From Candidatus Minthousia equi (GTDB lineage Bacteria; Bacteroidota; Bacteroidia; Bacteroidales; Bacteroidaceae): a DNA stretch of 46,417 nucleotides. Shown here one piece after another: positions 34,172 to 41,628 of the stretch. Position numbers and translations under genes: made by a program. Location: NCBI GenBank assembly GCA_018065125.1, contig JAGHTY010000076.1, forward strand, positions 1-46,417. The letters are read 5' to 3'. A model generated the notes under the pieces. It was not told the origin of the DNA and ran no database searches. It worked only from the letters and a program-made list of their open reading frames with translations. Each line of letters starts with the position of its first letter. The stretch's first letter is position 1.

Positions 34172-35986
34172 ATGAGTTATACGGTTTTTCATTTAGGAAT
34201 ACTCCCTGAAGAACAGGTAAAAAGATGGGGTGACCGTGTGGCATTACGTTATCGTGATGACCAACAGAAGAAATGGTTGCCTATCACATGGCCTACCGTA
34301 GCAGCACAGGTATCTGAACTGGCATGTGCTATGCTTGGTCATGGCGTGAAGATTCAGGAGAATATGGCTGTTTTCACCGAAAATAGTCCTAAAGGTATTG
34401 TTACAGATTTGGCTGCTTTTGCCATTCGTGCAGTAACCATTCCATTATATGCTACCAGTTCGGCAGCACAGGTGAAATATATCATTGATGATGCCGAAAT
34501 CCGTTTGCTTTTTGTGGGTGGACAGGTTCAGTATGATATTTCTTATCAGGTTCTTAACCAATGTCCTACTCTGGAAAAAATCATCATCTTTGATGCCAAC
34601 GTAAAGAAGAAGGCAGAAGACAACACCTCAATATATTTGGATGAATTCATTAATGAAGTATCAATTCAGGATTATAAGGCACAGGTTGAGGAATTGAGAA
34701 GTCAGTGCTCGGAAGATGATATTGCAAACATCCTTTACACATCTGGAACCACAGGTGAGCCAAAGGGCGTTACCTTGCATCATTCTTGCTTCACTGCACA
34801 ATTCTATGCACATTTTGAGGTTTTGGGAGAATCATTGTTTGTACCTAATAGCGTATCCATGAACTTCTTGCCTTTAACCCACGTGTTTGAACGAGCATGG
34901 ACTTTCCTTTGCATGGAGGCAGGTATTGAGGTGTGTGTAAATCACGATCCCCGTTCTATTACCCGCTCATTGTTAGAGGTGCGTCCTAACATGATGTGTG
35001 CTGTTCCTCGTTTCTGGGAAAAGGTTTATGATGGTGTACAGCAAAAGATTGCAACTTTCCCTGGAATTTTGAGAGCACTTATCAAACACGCCTTGAAACT
35101 GGGTAAAAAACATAATCTGGAGTATTTGGCACAAGGAAAGAAACCATCTTTCCTGTTACATTTCAAATACAGTTTCTATAAGAAGACCATATTCCGCATG
35201 CTGTCAAAAGCCATAGGATTGGAAAAAGGAACATTCTTCCCAACTGCAGGTGCTGCTATTCCGCCAGCAATTGAAGAGTTTGTTCATTCTGTTGGCATTG
35301 GCATGATTGCTGGTTACGGATTAACAGAATCTACTGCAACTGTATCGTGTGATCAGGGCATTAAAACCATCGGCTCTATCGGTCGTCCTCTTCCTGGTGT
35401 GCAAGTAAAGATTGGCGAGAATGATGAAATCTTGGTCAAAGGTCCTAATATCACTCATGGATATTATAAAAAGGAAGAGGCAAATCGTGAGGCGTTCGAT
35501 GCAGATGGATTCTTCCATACTGGTGATGCTGGTTATATAAAGGATGGTGAATTGTTTATCACCGATAGAATCAAGGATTTGTACAAGACCTCTAACGGAA
35601 AGTATATTGCTCCTCAGGTGTTGGAGAGCTTGCTTTGTGTGGATAAGTATATTGATCAGATTTCTATTATTGCCGACAAGCGAAAGTTTGTTTCTGCCTT
35701 GATTGTTCCTGCTTATGCGGAAATAGAAAAATATGCCAAGGAAAATAATATTTCCTATGCATCGATGTCAGAATTGCTGGCGAACAAGGAAATCTACACA
35801 ATGCTAGAAAAGAGAATAAATGCATTGCAGCATACATTGGCAAGTTATGAAAAGGTAAAACGCTTTACATTACTACCAGAACCATTCTCAATGGCAAAGG
35901 GTGAAATAACAAACACATTGAAAGTAAAACGTTCAGTGTTGTTGCAGAATTATGCAACAGAAATTAGCAAAATGTACGAAGAATAA
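34172..35986 (+). CDS. Long-chain acyl-CoA ligase (AMP-forming)
   Basis: A 604-residue adenylate-forming enzyme that activates fatty acids with ATP and CoA. Core motifs: ILYTSGTTGEPKGVTLHH (P-loop, A3), MNFLPLTHVFERAW, GYGLTESTATVS (A5), TGDAGYIKDGELFITDRIKD (A7/A8) and YIAPQVLESLL, with the C-terminal Lys in MAKGEITNTLKVKR. The linker length and lack of a signal peptide fit the cytoplasmic or membrane-associated FadD/FAA type of Bacteroidota. Lipid recycling is the likely role. Confidence 0.92.
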   Translation: MSYTVFHLGILPEEQVKRWGDRVALRYRDDQQKKWLPITWPTVAAQVSELACAMLGHGVKIQENMAVFTENSPKGIVTDLAAFAIRAVTIPLYATSSAAQVKYIIDDAEIRLLFVGGQVQYDISYQVLNQCPTLEKIIIFDANVKKKAEDNTSIYLDEFINEVSIQDYKAQVEELRSQCSEDDIANILYTSGTTGEPKGVTLHHSCFTAQFYAHFEVLGESLFVPNSVSMNFLPLTHVFERAWTFLCMEAGIEVCVNHDPRSITRSLLEVRPNMMCAVPRFWEKVYDGVQQKIATFPGILRALIKHALKLGKKHNLEYLAQGKKPSFLLHFKYSFYKKTIFRMLSKAIGLEKGTFFPTAGAAIPPAIEEFVHSVGIGMIAGYGLTESTATVSCDQGIKTIGSIGRPLPGVQVKIGENDEILVKGPNITHGYYKKEEANREAFDADGFFHTGDAGYIKDGELFITDRIKDLYKTSNGKYIAPQVLESLLCVDKYIDQISIIADKRKFVSALIVPAYAEIEKYAKENNISYASMSELLANKEIYTMLEKRINALQHTLASYEKVKRFTLLPEPFSMAKGEITNTLKVKRSVLLQNYATEISKMYEE

Positions 35987-35989
35987 GAT

Positions 35990-37105
35990 ATGATAACTAT
36001 TGAACAACTGAAAGACCTGAAAGACCGCACAGATGCACTTTATCGTTATCTGGGTATTGAAAGCAAGCAGGTAGAAGTAGAAGAAGAGCAACTACGAACC
36101 CAGGCTCCAGGTTTCTGGGATGATGCAAAGGCTGCCGAGGTGCAGATGAAAAAGGTAAAGGCCTTGCAGGCATGGATTGATGGATATAAAGAGGTGAAAA
36201 CCCTTACAGATGAGGTTGCCACCGCTTTTGAATTCTATAAGGAAGAATTGGTTACCGAAGACGAAGTAGATTCTGCTTTTGGAAAAGCATCAAAGGCCGT
36301 TGAGGCTCTGGAGTTGAAGAACATGCTTCGCAGTGAGGCTGATAATATGGATTGCGTGCTGAAAATCAATGCTGGTGCAGGTGGTACCGAAGCACAGGAT
36401 TGGGCACAGATGCTGATGCGTATGTATATGCGCTATGCAGAAACTCACGGATATAAATTATCGGTTGCCAACTTGTTGGAAGGTGATGATGCTGGTATAA
36501 AAACCTGTACTTTGAACATAGAAGGACCATTTGCCTATGGTTATCTTAAGAGTGAGAATGGTGTGCATCGTTTGGTACGTGTATCACCTTACAATGCTCA
36601 GGGTAAACGAATGACTTCTTTCACCTCTGTCTTTGTAACTCCTTTGGTAGATGACTCAATTGAGGTAAACATTGAACAGGCACGTATCAGTTGGGATACT
36701 TTCCGAAGCGGTGGTGCTGGTGGACAGAATGTAAATAAGGTAGAATCAGGTGTTCGCTTGCGCTACCAATATAAAGATCCATACACTGGTGAGGAAGAGG
36801 AAATCTTGATTGAAAATACCGAGACCCGAGATCAGCCAAAGAATAAGGAAAATGCTTTGCGTCTGTTGCGTTCTATGTTGTATGATAAGGAGATGCAACA
36901 CCGTATGGCAGAGCAAGCTAAGGTAGAAGCAGGGAAAAAGAAGATAGAATGGGGTAGTCAGATTCGAAGTTATGTGTTTGACGACCGACGTGTGAAAGAC
37001 CATCGTACCAACTACCAGACAAGTGATGTGAATGGTGTTATGGATGGCAAGATTGATGAATTCATCAAGGCGTACTTGATGGAATTTAGCGATAGCATGG
37101 ATTAA
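35990..37105 (+). CDS. prfB: Peptide chain release factor 2
   Basis: A 371-residue class I release factor recognising UGA and UAA. The catalytic GGQ is at residues 244-246 (SGGAGGQNVNKVES). The stop-codon recognition tripeptide is S199-P200-Y201, where the E. coli factor has SPF. The gene is one uninterrupted frame: in many bacteria an in-frame UGA after CTT near codon 25 forces an autoregulatory +1 frameshift, but here the aligned spot reads RYLGIESKQ with no stop. Three nt separate it from the acyl-CoA ligase gene and two from the CYTH gene. Confidence 0.96.
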   Translation: MITIEQLKDLKDRTDALYRYLGIESKQVEVEEEQLRTQAPGFWDDAKAAEVQMKKVKALQAWIDGYKEVKTLTDEVATAFEFYKEELVTEDEVDSAFGKASKAVEALELKNMLRSEADNMDCVLKINAGAGGTEAQDWAQMLMRMYMRYAETHGYKLSVANLLEGDDAGIKTCTLNIEGPFAYGYLKSENGVHRLVRVSPYNAQGKRMTSFTSVFVTPLVDDSIEVNIEQARISWDTFRSGGAGGQNVNKVESGVRLRYQYKDPYTGEEEEILIENTETRDQPKNKENALRLLRSMLYDKEMQHRMAEQAKVEAGKKKIEWGSQIRSYVFDDRRVKDHRTNYQTSDVNGVMDGKIDEFIKAYLMEFSDSMD

Positions 37106-37107
37106 AC

Positions 37108-37587
37108 ATGGCTCAAGAGATTGAAAGAAAGTTTTTGGTAAACGGTCCTTTTAAGGATAAGGCCTTTAATTGCACGCACATTGTTCAAGGATACATCTGC
37201 CATGAGAATGGCAATACTGTTCGGGTAAGAGTGCGCGATGAACAAGGGTACATTACTATAAAAGGTCCATCTGATGATGGTGGTTTATCACGTTATGAAT
37301 TCGAAACTCCTATCAGTAAGGACGATGCCATGGATTTGATGAAACTATGCACTAATGGGTATATTGATAAATGCCGTTGGTTGGTGCGTAGTGGTAATCA
37401 TGTTTTTGAAGTGGATGAATTCTTTGGTGATAACGAAGGACTTGTCATGGCAGAAGTTGAACTTTCTTCTCCTGATGAAACGTATGAAAAACCTGATTTC
37501 ATCGGAAAAGAAGTAACCGGTGACCGTCGTTTCTACAACAGTCATCTATTGCAATATCCTTTCTGTAAATGGAAAGATGAGATTTAA
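37108..37587 (+). CDS. CYTH domain protein (triphosphate tunnel fold)
   Basis: A 159-residue protein starting MAQEIERKFLVNGPF, with the ExExK signature, then RVRVRDEQGYITIKGP, YEFETPIS, the CRWLV strand, and EVDEFFGDNEGLVMAEVEL. The acidic and basic residues line a beta-tunnel that binds triphosphates and metal. Members are inorganic triphosphatases, thiamine triphosphatases or class IV adenylate cyclases; small bacterial ones are most often triphosphatases. It is the last gene of the operon and its stop overlaps the convergent VanZ-like stop. Confidence 0.92.
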   Translation: MAQEIERKFLVNGPFKDKAFNCTHIVQGYICHENGNTVRVRVRDEQGYITIKGPSDDGGLSRYEFETPISKDDAMDLMKLCTNGYIDKCRWLVRSGNHVFEVDEFFGDNEGLVMAEVELSSPDETYEKPDFIGKEVTGDRRFYNSHLLQYPFCKWKDEI

Positions 37588-37958
37588 TGAATCCACTTTC
37601 TGAATAGAAAATGACCAATAGCAGCCGCCAATAACACGCCAAGTGTGTTGGCGGCAAAATCTAGCCAATCACCTCCTCGGTTTCCTCCTGTACAGTTTTC
37701 CTGCAGGATTTCAATGATACCGCTCATGATAATAGGTGCTACAATAGCAAACATCAGCAACCTTTTCCCGTTTCTTTCTGTACGGTGCTTTCGCAGATAC
37801 TCTATCCATATCACTCCACAAGTTCCTGCATACATTACTATATGTGTCCATTTGTCAACGAATGGAATATCTTCCATTACTTCAAACTCTGGAACTTTCA
37901 TAAAGCATAGCACCCAAATCAAGAGGATACAAAAAATGCTGAATTTATAATCTTTCAT
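37584..37958 (-). CDS. VanZ family membrane protein
   Basis: A 124-residue protein with three or four membrane helices. The VanZ pattern is visible: FVDKWTHIVMYAGTCGVIW, APIIMSGIIEILQENCTGG, and GDWLDFAANTLGVLLAAAIG. Bacterial members are poorly characterised; the namesake gives low-level teicoplanin resistance. The gene converges with the operon on the other strand, the two stop codons sharing the bases TTAA, and I see no terminator between them. Confidence 0.88.
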   Translation of the reverse strand: MKDYKFSIFCILLIWVLCFMKVPEFEVMEDIPFVDKWTHIVMYAGTCGVIWIEYLRKHRTERNGKRLLMFAIVAPIIMSGIIEILQENCTGGNRGGDWLDFAANTLGVLLAAAIGHFLFRKWIH

Positions 37959-38054
37959 GAGACTTCGTTATATTGTCAATAGTCTTTTAGCCTTTTATGC
38001 CTTCAAACCTTTAACCTTTTATTCTTTTATATGCAAAATTACGATAAAAAAGTG

Positions 38055-38062
38055 TACATTTG
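38055..38062 (+). promoter_or_regulatory. -7 box for the transporter pair
   Basis: TACATTTG, 41 nt before the start codon; the -33 region is T-rich but has no clean TTTG. Confidence 0.5.
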
Positions 38063-38103
38063 CAAGTTGTAAGAGAGTTTTTGTACGAATTTGACAGTTA
38101 TAT

Positions 38104-39477
38104 ATGAGCGCAAATGCAAATAATGCTGGTTTTGCCAGCAAAATGGGTGCAATTTTGGCAGCAGCAGGTTCAGCGGTGGGATTAGGTAACGTGTGGCGTT
38201 TCCCAACAGAAACAGGAGCAAATGGTGGTGCTGCCTTTATTTTGATTTACATCTTTTTCATGATATTGCTGGGTGTACCAGTGATGATTTCCGAGATGGC
38301 TATTGGTCGTCATGGACAGAAAGATGTTACCCATTCATTCTTAAAAATGAGTGGTGGCAAGAAATTGTGGAAACTCATGGGATTAATTCCTGTAATTGCA
38401 GGTTTTCTGGTGTTAAGTTACTATGCTGTTGTAGCAGGATGGACATTGGATTACGCATTCGAAGCTGGCGTAAATGCCTTTGCTGGTAAGAATGCAGCAC
38501 AGTATGCAGCAGATTTTCAGGCGTTTTCATCAGATCCTGTTCAACCCGTTCTATGGATGGTGATTATTCTGGCGTTAACCTGTGGTATTGTTGCTTTGGG
38601 TGTGCAGAAAGGTATTGAACGTGGTGCAAAGATCATGATGCCAGTATTGTTTGTGTGTATTCTTGTACTGGTAATTTGCTCATTTACACTTCCTGGTGCT
38701 GGTAAAGGACTTAGTTTCTTGTTTGAACCGGATTTCTCAAAAGTAACAGGTTCTACAGTGTTGTCTGCCATGGGACAGGCATTTTTCTCGTTAAGTGTAG
38801 GTATTTGTTGCCTTTGTACCTATGCCTGTTATTTCCGCAAGGATGTAAACCTCATGAAGAATGGTTTCTGTGTGGCAGGAATCGATACCATGGTAGCTCT
38901 TTGCTCTGGTTTGATTATTTTCCCAGCAGTATATTCAATAGATGGAATGCAACCAGATGCAGGTCCTTCTTTGGTGTTCATCACCTTGCCAAATGTGTTT
39001 CAGCAGGTATTTAGCGGATTGCCATGGCTGGCATATTCATTCTCTCTGCTATTCTATTTGTTGCTCGTAATGGCAGCATTGACTTCTTCCATTTCCATGC
39101 TCGAGATGGCTGCAGCGTACTTCCATGAAGAATTCCGCGTCAGTCGTCCTAAAGCATCTCTAGGGGTAACTTTAGTATGTGTGTTATTGGGAACAGCATG
39201 TGCTTTGTCGTTTGGAATTTGGGGAGATGTGCAATTGTTTGGCATGGGATTCTTTGATTTGTTCGATTTCTTGGTAGCCAAGTTGTTTATGCCAGTTGGT
39301 GCATTCCTGATTTGCTTGTTTGTAGGTTGGGTAGTAGACGAAAAGGTGTTGCGTGCCGAACTTACCAATAACGGAAGCATTCATCAACCTTTGTATCCTG
39401 CCTATCGTTTTATTGTGCGATATTTGGCGCCAGTATGCATTTTGTTGATATTTTTAAATGAATTAGGACTCTTTTGA
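38104..39477 (+). CDS. Na+-dependent amino-acid-type transporter, NSS/SNF family (copy 1)
   Basis: A 457-residue LeuT-fold symporter with about 11 membrane helices. Helix 1 carries the unwound substrate and sodium site GSAVGLGNVWRFPTETGANG, followed by GGAAFILIYIFFM and EMAIGRHGQ. Helix 6 region: PDAGPSLVFITLPNVFQQV; helix 8 region: TSSISMLEMAAAYF. Closest characterised relatives carry hydrophobic or aromatic amino acids with Na+; the substrate here is unknown. A second homologous gene follows after 13 nt, so the two are probably co-transcribed. Confidence 0.92.
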   Translation: MSANANNAGFASKMGAILAAAGSAVGLGNVWRFPTETGANGGAAFILIYIFFMILLGVPVMISEMAIGRHGQKDVTHSFLKMSGGKKLWKLMGLIPVIAGFLVLSYYAVVAGWTLDYAFEAGVNAFAGKNAAQYAADFQAFSSDPVQPVLWMVIILALTCGIVALGVQKGIERGAKIMMPVLFVCILVLVICSFTLPGAGKGLSFLFEPDFSKVTGSTVLSAMGQAFFSLSVGICCLCTYACYFRKDVNLMKNGFCVAGIDTMVALCSGLIIFPAVYSIDGMQPDAGPSLVFITLPNVFQQVFSGLPWLAYSFSLLFYLLLVMAALTSSISMLEMAAAYFHEEFRVSRPKASLGVTLVCVLLGTACALSFGIWGDVQLFGMGFFDLFDFLVAKLFMPVGAFLICLFVGWVVDEKVLRAELTNNGSIHQPLYPAYRFIVRYLAPVCILLIFLNELGLF

Positions 39478-39490
39478 TGGATAGAAAACT

Positions 39491-40861
39491 ATGAGTGTAG
39501 ATAACAGAGGAAATTTCGGAAGTAGATTAGGCGGCGTTTTGGTTGCTGCCGGTTCGGCTGTTGGTTTGGGTAACATTTGGCGCTTCCCTTACGAAACAGG
39601 TCAGAATGGCGGTGCTGCTTTTTTGCTGATTTATATAGCATGTATTGCCATTTTCGGTTTGCCATTGATGATGTCTGAGTTTGCTGTAGGACGTCATGCA
39701 CAGAGCAATACAGCCCGTGCCTTTGGCATGATGGGAGGTAGTAAGCACTGGAAATGGGTGGGTTTTCTAGGAGTACTTACCGGAACCCTCATTCTCTGTT
39801 ACTATGGTGTGGCAGCAGGTTGGACCTTAGAATACCTGATAGAGGCAGGTGCTGATGGTTTTGCTGGCAAAACACCCGATCAGTTTGCTGCAGATTTTTC
39901 TGCTTTTGTGTCAAATCCTGTTCGTCCCATTATCTGCATGGTGATATTCATGGGTATCAATCTGGCGGTTATCCTTTTGGGTGTAAAGAAAGGAATTGAA
40001 AAAGGTTCAACATTAATGATGCCTTTATTGTGTGTCTTTGTGCTGGTATTGGCGGTTAGTTCCTTGGTTCTTCCTAAATCGGAAAAAGGTATCGACTTCC
40101 TCTTTAACCCCGATTTTTCAAAGGTTACACCAGGTACTTTCCTTTCTGCCATGGGTCAGGCATTCTTCTCGCTAAGTCTTAGTATGGGGTGTTTGTGTAC
40201 CTATGCATCTTATTTTAGAAAAGAGGATAAACTGTTCTCAAATGCAGTGAATGTAGCGTCTATTGATACGCTGATTGCTATTTTGGCAGGTGTAATTATT
40301 TTCCCTGCAGCATTTTCGGTAGGTATCGAACCAGGTGCTGGTCCTTCTTTGGTATTTATCACCTTGCCAAATGTGTTCCAGCAGGCATTCTCTGGTTCGC
40401 CTATTATATCATATGTGTTCTCGCTGTTGTTCTATCTGCTGTTAACCTTGGCAACACTTACCTCTGCCATGGGATTGCTGGAGGTTCCAACTATCTATAT
40501 GAAAGAGGAGTTCCACATTCGTCGCAGATGGTCGGCAATAGGATGTACCATATTTTGTGTGGTAGTAGGTGTGGCATGTTCGTTGTCGATGGGTGTTTGG
40601 AGCGATTATACCGTAGGTGGATTGAACATTTTCGACTTGTTTGATTTTGTCACAGCAAAGATTATGTTGCCAATAGGTGGTTTGCTTATTGCCATCTATA
40701 CCGGATGGTTCTGCGATAAGAAACTCTTGCGTGATGAAATTACTAATGGAGGAACCTTGAAAGCATCTTACTATTCTATCTATAGATTCCTAATCAGATA
40801 TGTAGCACCATTGGCTATCATCCTAATCTTCTTGAACGAGTTAGGGCTGTTTAAGTTGTAA
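39491..40861 (+). CDS. Na+-dependent amino-acid-type transporter, NSS/SNF family (copy 2)
   Basis: A 456-residue homolog of the preceding gene, colinear throughout. Helix 1 reads GSAVGLGNIWRFPYETGQNG; the helix 6 region reads PGAGPSLVFITLPNVFQQAF; the helix 8 region TSAMGLLEVPTIYM. Differences between copies fall in regions that shape substrate specificity (for example SISMLEMAA against AMGLLEVPT), so they may carry different amino acids or be obligate partners. Tandem duplication with divergence is the simplest origin. No terminator is visible after it; a repeat-rich gap follows. Confidence 0.92.
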   Translation: MSVDNRGNFGSRLGGVLVAAGSAVGLGNIWRFPYETGQNGGAAFLLIYIACIAIFGLPLMMSEFAVGRHAQSNTARAFGMMGGSKHWKWVGFLGVLTGTLILCYYGVAAGWTLEYLIEAGADGFAGKTPDQFAADFSAFVSNPVRPIICMVIFMGINLAVILLGVKKGIEKGSTLMMPLLCVFVLVLAVSSLVLPKSEKGIDFLFNPDFSKVTPGTFLSAMGQAFFSLSLSMGCLCTYASYFRKEDKLFSNAVNVASIDTLIAILAGVIIFPAAFSVGIEPGAGPSLVFITLPNVFQQAFSGSPIISYVFSLLFYLLLTLATLTSAMGLLEVPTIYMKEEFHIRRRWSAIGCTIFCVVVGVACSLSMGVWSDYTVGGLNIFDLFDFVTAKIMLPIGGLLIAIYTGWFCDKKLLRDEITNGGTLKASYYSIYRFLIRYVAPLAIILIFLNELGLFKL

Positions 40862-40917
40862 AACATTTGAGGTGTTTTTGTAACCTTCCCTTTTTATATG
40901 CCTAACGTATGGGTTGG

Positions 40918-40980
40918 TTCGATTGGTGTTCGATTGGGCTTCGATTGAAGCTCGATTGGTGTTCGATTTTAGAATCGAAC
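40918..40980. repeat. TTCGATTGG tandem motif ending in a palindrome
   Basis: TTCGATTG-type units begin at 40918, 40929, 40940, 40951 (reading CTCGATTGG) and 40962, about 11 bp apart or one helical turn. The last runs into GTTCGATT-TTAG-AATCGAAC (40961-40980), an 8-bp hairpin. No T-run follows. It lies in the gap between the transporters and the structured leader (40862-41128), where I see no gene. Confidence 0.65.
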
Positions 40981-41093
40981 ATCAAGCGACATTCATGTTG
41001 CATGATTACAAAGAAATTTAACTGCCTCCCATATTCTTTGGGGGCTTTATAATGTTTATTAATACCCTTCTTTTCAAATTGTAATCAAAATTC

Positions 41094-41124
41094 TTGGTGA
41101 AATAATTACTTTTCATTATTTTTG
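41094..41124 (+). promoter_or_regulatory. Promoter of the leader-peptide-adhesin locus
   Basis: TTGG at 41094-41097 (one base off TTTG), 19-nt spacer, TATTTTTG at 41117-41124. Transcription should start near 41130, immediately at the first hairpin of the structured leader. Confidence 0.6.
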
Positions 41125-41128
41125 CCAT

Positions 41129-41427
41129 GTTCAATAGCAATATTGAGCACTACATTTTGATAAACGAAGGCGTTTAGCGATATTATCTCCGATTGGGAAT
41201 CTGGAAAATTCTATTGCAGTGAGATAATAAGCAACAACGTCCGCGTCATTGGATTATTATACCCTTTTCACACTAAAGGGAATAGTATAATCTCTTTGGC
41301 GTGGGCTTTGCTTATTACTACTGCAAAGGTATTCCAGAACCTCCAATTGGGTAATAAGTTAAAGTTCCCACGCCTTTATTGTGTTTTGTTTGCAGCGGGA
41401 ACTGGCAGACGAAGATATACTGCAATC
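41129..41427 (+). ncRNA. About 300-nt highly structured leader RNA of unknown class
   Basis: Between promoter and first ORF lie at least five helices in series: GTTCAATA-GCAA-TATTGAGC (41129-41148); TAAACG-AAGG-CGTTTA (41161-41176); TATTATCTC/GAGATAATA (41181-41189 with 41221-41229); GATTAT/ATAATC plus CCCTTT/AAAGGG (41252-41292); and a long one, GGCGTGGG/CCCACGCC (41298-41305 with 41367-41374) continuing as TTT/AAA and CTTATTAC/GTAATAAG (41311-41318 with 41351-41358). GTTCCC at 41364-41369 can also pair with GGGAAC at 41397-41402, which excludes the outer part of the long helix. It fits no riboswitch class I know. A free small RNA is an alternative to a cis-acting leader. Confidence 0.6.
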
Positions 41428-41538
41428 ATGAAACAGCAATTTGAAAATCCAGAATTAGAAGTTATTGAGTTAGACGTTAGAGATATTATCGCTACCAGTG
41501 GTGATGGCGAAGGTGAAGGTGAGGATTTTACTTCTTAA
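41428..41538 (+). CDS. 36-residue leader-type peptide ending in an acidic Gly-Glu motif
   Basis: Sequence begins MKQQFENPELEVIELDVRD and ends in DGEGEGEDFTS, with IIATSG between. Short ORFs with MKK/Q-x-NPELEVIEL starts are, as far as I recall, frequent in Prevotella and Bacteroides, often annotated as hypothetical; an N-terminal leader and a small Ser/Gly tail recall RiPP-type precursors, but no maturation enzyme is nearby. The upstream in-frame ATG at 41296 lies inside the leader helix and is rejected. The last ten residues before the final Ser recur in the adhesin encoded next. Confidence 0.7.
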   Translation: MKQQFENPELEVIELDVRDIIATSGDGEGEGEDFTS

Positions 41539-41551
41539 AACTTTTGCATAA

Positions 41552-41593
41552 TAGAAAGGTGTGGAAAAGAATTGCCTGCGCCTTTCTATTTTT
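41552..41593 (+). terminator. Terminator or attenuator between peptide and adhesin genes
   Basis: TAGAAAGGTG pairs with CGCCTTTCTA (10 bp, one G-U) across a 17-nt loop, followed by TTTTTG. It lies 14 nt after the peptide stop and 36 nt before the adhesin start; no promoter is seen after it, so read-through is needed for adhesin expression. Confidence 0.6.
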
Positions 41594-41628
41594 GTTTCAA
41601 ATGAAAAGCAATCAAAAAAACAGATACT

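Noticed and set aside
35990-36080. Programmed +1 frameshift in prfB
   Set aside because: No in-frame UGA and no CTT-TGA slip site; the annotated frame is continuous from a good start codon.
41296-41538. 80-residue frame covering the peptide gene
   Set aside because: Its first 44 codons lie in the long leader helix and encode an unlikely mix. The ATG at 41428 gives the compact MKQQFENPELEVIEL start typical of the peptide type.
41428-41538. Firm call of a RiPP precursor
   Set aside because: No radical SAM, LanM, YcaO, peptidase-transporter or other maturation gene lies in the window; only the leader-like look supports it.
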